A DNA stretch of 64,000 bases from an uncultured Eubacteriales bacterium (GTDB lineage Bacteria; Bacillota; Clostridia; Christensenellales; Aristaeellaceae). Position 1 is the stretch's first letter. Each line of letters starts with the position of its first letter. The notes below the pieces were generated by a model. That model was not told the DNA's origin, did not search any database, and saw only the letters and a program-made list of their open reading frames with translations. Below, in pieces: positions 59,001 to 64,000 of the stretch. The stretch is from the NCBI GenBank assembly GCA_900542445.1, contig UQNN01000009.1, positions 40,183-104,182 of the forward strand, written 5' to 3'. Position numbers and translations under genes: made by a program.

Positions 59001-59640
59001 GCTCGCGCTCCTTTTCGGTCAGCTCGGCGATCTCGGTGCGCAGCTGTTCGCTGAGCTGATCGAGATCGAGCTTCTGAAGCAGTTCGCGGATGGCCTCCGC
59101 GCCCATGCCCACGCGAAGCGGGGCCTTGCCCATCGCCACATCGGCGGTGTAGCTCGGCGCGGTGATCTGCTGGCGGTACTCCGTCTCGGTCAAAATGGTG
59201 TTCGGGCGCAGCGGGGTGCAGCCGGGATCGAGCACGATGTAAGAGGCGAAATAGAGCACCTTTTCCAGCGCGCGCGGGCTGATGTCAAGCAGCGTGCCCA
59301 TGCGGCTCGGAATGCCCTTGAAATACCAGATATGGCTGACCGGGGCGGCCAGTTCGATGTGGCCCATGCGCTCGCGGCGAACCTTCGCGCGCGTCACTTC
59401 AACGCCGCACTTGTCGCAGACAATGCCCTTGTTGCGCACGCGCTTGTATTTGCCGCAGTTGCACTCCCAGTCCTTGGTCGGGCCAAAGATGCGCTCGCAG
59501 TACAGACCGTCGCGCTCCGGCTTGAGGGTGCGGTAGTTAATCGTTTCCGGCTTGCTGACCTCGCCGTGGGACCACGCGCGGATCTGCTCCGGGGAAGCCA
59601 TGGAAATTTGAATGGAAGACAGGTTTGTCAGTTCCGACAA
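56002..59640 (-). CDS. rpoC: RNA polymerase subunit beta-prime
   Basis: 1212 residues. TTG start at 59640 with GGGAG eight bases upstream, giving MSELTNLSSIQISMASPEQI. N-terminal zinc cysteines (CNCGKYKRVRNKGIVCDKCG), the catalytic loop NADFDGDQMAVHVP that binds magnesium, rifampicin-pocket-side RPMVQLDGGRFATSDLN, trigger-loop region and C-terminal helices. Follows rpoB by 91 bases. It ends at a shared terminator with a convergent operon rather than continuing to rpsL as in many Firmicutes. Confidence 0.98.
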   Translation of the reverse strand: MSELTNLSSIQISMASPEQIRAWSHGEVSKPETINYRTLKPERDGLYCERIFGPTKDWECNCGKYKRVRNKGIVCDKCGVEVTRAKVRRERMGHIELAAPVSHIWYFKGIPSRMGTLLDISPRALEKVLYFASYIVLDPGCTPLRPNTILTETEYRQQITAPSYTADVAMGKAPLRVGMGAEAIRELLQKLDLDQLSEQLRTEIAELTEKERERETEGQKRAKAIKRLEVVEAFRSSGNKPEWMILEVIPVMPPDLRPMVQLDGGRFATSDLNDLYRRVINRNNRLKRLLELGAPDIIVRNEKRMLQEAVDALIDNGRRGRPVTGPGNRALKSLSDFLRGKQGRFRQNLLGKRVDYSGRSVIVVGPELKLHQCGLPKGMALELFKPFVMERLVNTGIVHNVKSAKRMVDRGETRVWDILESVIKEHPVLLNRAPTLHRLGIQAFEPILVEGKAMKLHPLACTAFNADFDGDQMAVHVPLSMEAQAEARFLMLCANNILKPQDGKPVISPSQDMVIGCYYLSCIRPGAKGEGRCFANEDEAMMAYLCGQIGLQSRINVRIARKWAPGMDNYTEPTAEYLAEHHITGGNRDYMYYKRIDTCLGRLILNSNVPQDMGFKRRKTLDDMFALEIDMKVGKKQLGQIVDMCFRKHGVAETARVLDNVKAMGYKYSTIGAVTVAVADVIVPPEKKPILEASEKEVRAIEKQFKRGLLTDEERYERVVKVWSRTTDDVKSKIMDHMDEFNPIRMMTDSGARGSISQVSQLAGMRGMMASPTGRPLEMPVKANFREGLTVLEFFQSSHGSRKALSDTALRTADSGYLTRRLVDVSQEVIVRERDCFASRHEKIRGITVTAIGSEKDPIETLLDRIVGRVAAEDVIDPRDGSVITACNEMISYEQGNKIVEAGIKAVQIRSVLTCRNETGVCVKCYGQDLAHGGYVNIGEAVGIVAAQAIGEPGTQLTMRTFHTGGVASEKDITQGLPRVEELFEARKPKREAMLAEISGTISLGENKKKREMIITSDDGTMKAYPIAYGSRLKVKEGDRVVAGDELTEGQINPHDLLRILGVKAVQEHLLKEVLMVYRLQGVGIGDKHIEVIVHQMLRKVRVEDAGDTSMLPGSMVDIFHFEKENEKTIMNGGRPAVAKRILLGITKAALATESFLSAASFQETTRVLTEAAIKGKEDPLVGLKENVIIGKLIPAGTGMSRYKDVEVKEMY

Positions 59641-59731
59641 AGGGGTACACTCCCTTCTCTACTTCTATCAGGCCGCCGCCGCGCCCAAAGCGCGGCGGGG
59701 CATTGTTGCGTTCATGTCCCGGAAAAGACAA

Positions 59732-63538
<3,807 letters not shown>

Positions 63539-63747
63539 GATCTCAGCTTCCTCGCGCTCGTCGCGGACGGTAACCATGAATGCCATCACCCCTAACTTGT
63601 CTAAACCTGCAAAGGATATATGCGGCAACAGGCAATCGCTTTAAAACTGCCCATTGCCAAACAGCCTAAAGCGTTGTACAATGATATAGGCGGATGCCCA
63701 ACTCCCAGGCACATCTTTGCCTATTGTGCATACTGATGCAATATAGT

Positions 63748-63776
63748 ATTGTATTCCTTTTTAAAAGGTCTGTCAA
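63748..63776 (-). promoter_or_regulatory. Promoter of rpoBC
   Basis: Minus strand TTGACA (63776-63771), 17-base spacer, TACAAT (63753-63748). The leader of about 200 bases contains a hairpin GGCAA-tg-GGC ... GCC-tg-TTGCC (about 63620-63660), a possible attenuator. Nothing else recognised between 63629 and 63870. Confidence 0.75.
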
Positions 63777-63875
63777 GTGTTTCCGGCGATTTTATGCAAA
63801 TTTCTTCTGATTTGTGTGATTTTTCGCCGGTTTTCTTTTTATTTTGGGCCAAATTCGGCTTATCACATCAGATAA

Positions 63876-63914
63876 AAGCGGAAGGTGACACGCCGAAGGC
63901 GTGACGGAAAGAGT
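63876..63914. repeat. Dispersed intergenic repeat, GTGACGGA type
   Basis: GACACGCCGAAGGCGTGACGGA matches the element at 2941-2963 and elsewhere; the inner CACGCC-gaa-GGCGTG is a stem. Confidence 0.5.
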
Positions 63915-63922
63915 TCATACAA

Positions 63923-63952
63923 AAAGAGGACTCCCTTTCGGAAGTCCTCTCT
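63923..63952 (-). terminator. Terminator upstream of the rpoBC promoter
   Basis: Minus strand AGAGGACT-tcc-gaaa-ggg-AGTCCTCT followed by TTTTTG. It closes the gene whose end is at 63976. Confidence 0.9.
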
Positions 63953-63975
63953 GTATGATCGTGTTCGACCGGGTA

Positions 63976-64000
63976 TCACTCAAGGATCTTGGTGACAACG
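63976..64000 (-). CDS. tuf: Last codons of elongation factor Tu (partial)
   Basis: Only seven codons and a stop are inside the window: the minus strand reads VVTKILE-stop, the almost invariant C terminus of EF-Tu (GVVTKI-[IL]-E). The terminator at 63923-63952 follows. EF-Tu delivers aminoacyl-tRNA to the ribosome. So short a fragment is only suggestive. Confidence 0.6.

Overview
The window looks like chromosomal DNA of a GC-rich, anaerobic, spore-forming Clostridia-type Firmicute (Bacillota), plausibly a gut commensal of the Christensenellales/Eubacteriales kind. Reasons: a germination protease (gpr) beside a dacF-type carboxypeptidase, Gram-positive Shine-Dalgarno sites (AGGAGG), TTGACA/TATAAT promoters, an LPKTG sortase substrate, the rplS-ylqF-rnhB-yraN order, and several flavin-dependent reductases of the anaerobic-respiration type. 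No tRNA or rRNA gene, phage, insertion sequence or CRISPR array was seen.

Layout. 1-5.8 kb: end of fabH, fabD, a ribokinase-like gene, yhbY and obg on the minus strand, then rpsF-ssb-rpsR with its own promoter and a candidate S6:S18 autoregulatory leader. 5.8-11.3 kb (minus): a sodium symporter, dacF-like and gpr genes, a broken SEC-C gene and a leucine-rich-repeat protein. 11.4-20.6 kb (plus): a D-alanylation-like (Dlt-like) cluster: MBOAT acyltransferase, two DltD-like SGNH proteins, DltA-like adenylating enzyme, a PLP decarboxylase, a DltC-like carrier protein and an M18 aminopeptidase. 21-25.5 kb (plus): a D-glutamate/5-oxoproline operon in which both halves of the vertebrate D-glutamate cyclase (DUF4392 and DUF1445) occur with pxpB, pxpC and pxpA.

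25.5-33 kb (minus): rplS, ylqF, rnhB, yraN, a 1306-residue double GT-C glycosyltransferase fusion and a PHP phosphatase. 33-49.3 kb (minus): an orphan solute-binding protein, three flavoprotein/LysR pairs, a polymorphic LPXTG adhesin and a polar amino-acid ABC transporter. 49.3-53.4 kb: dnaX, an AEC transporter and a PepT-like tripeptidase. 53.6-56 kb: two tandem secreted paralogues of unknown function. 56-64 kb (minus): rpoC, rpoB and the last codons of what appears to be tuf.

Two themes run across the window. First, intergenic and intercistronic spaces repeatedly carry a mosaic of short palindromic modules (arms such as GCAGGAACCT, CCAAGAACCT and TTGGGGC), often inside transcription units. 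Second, the Dlt-like locus contains an embedded amino-acid decarboxylase, which suggests that a decarboxylated amino acid (rather than D-alanine) is loaded on the carrier protein and moved to a cell-surface acceptor. This locus is the best candidate here for an undescribed system.
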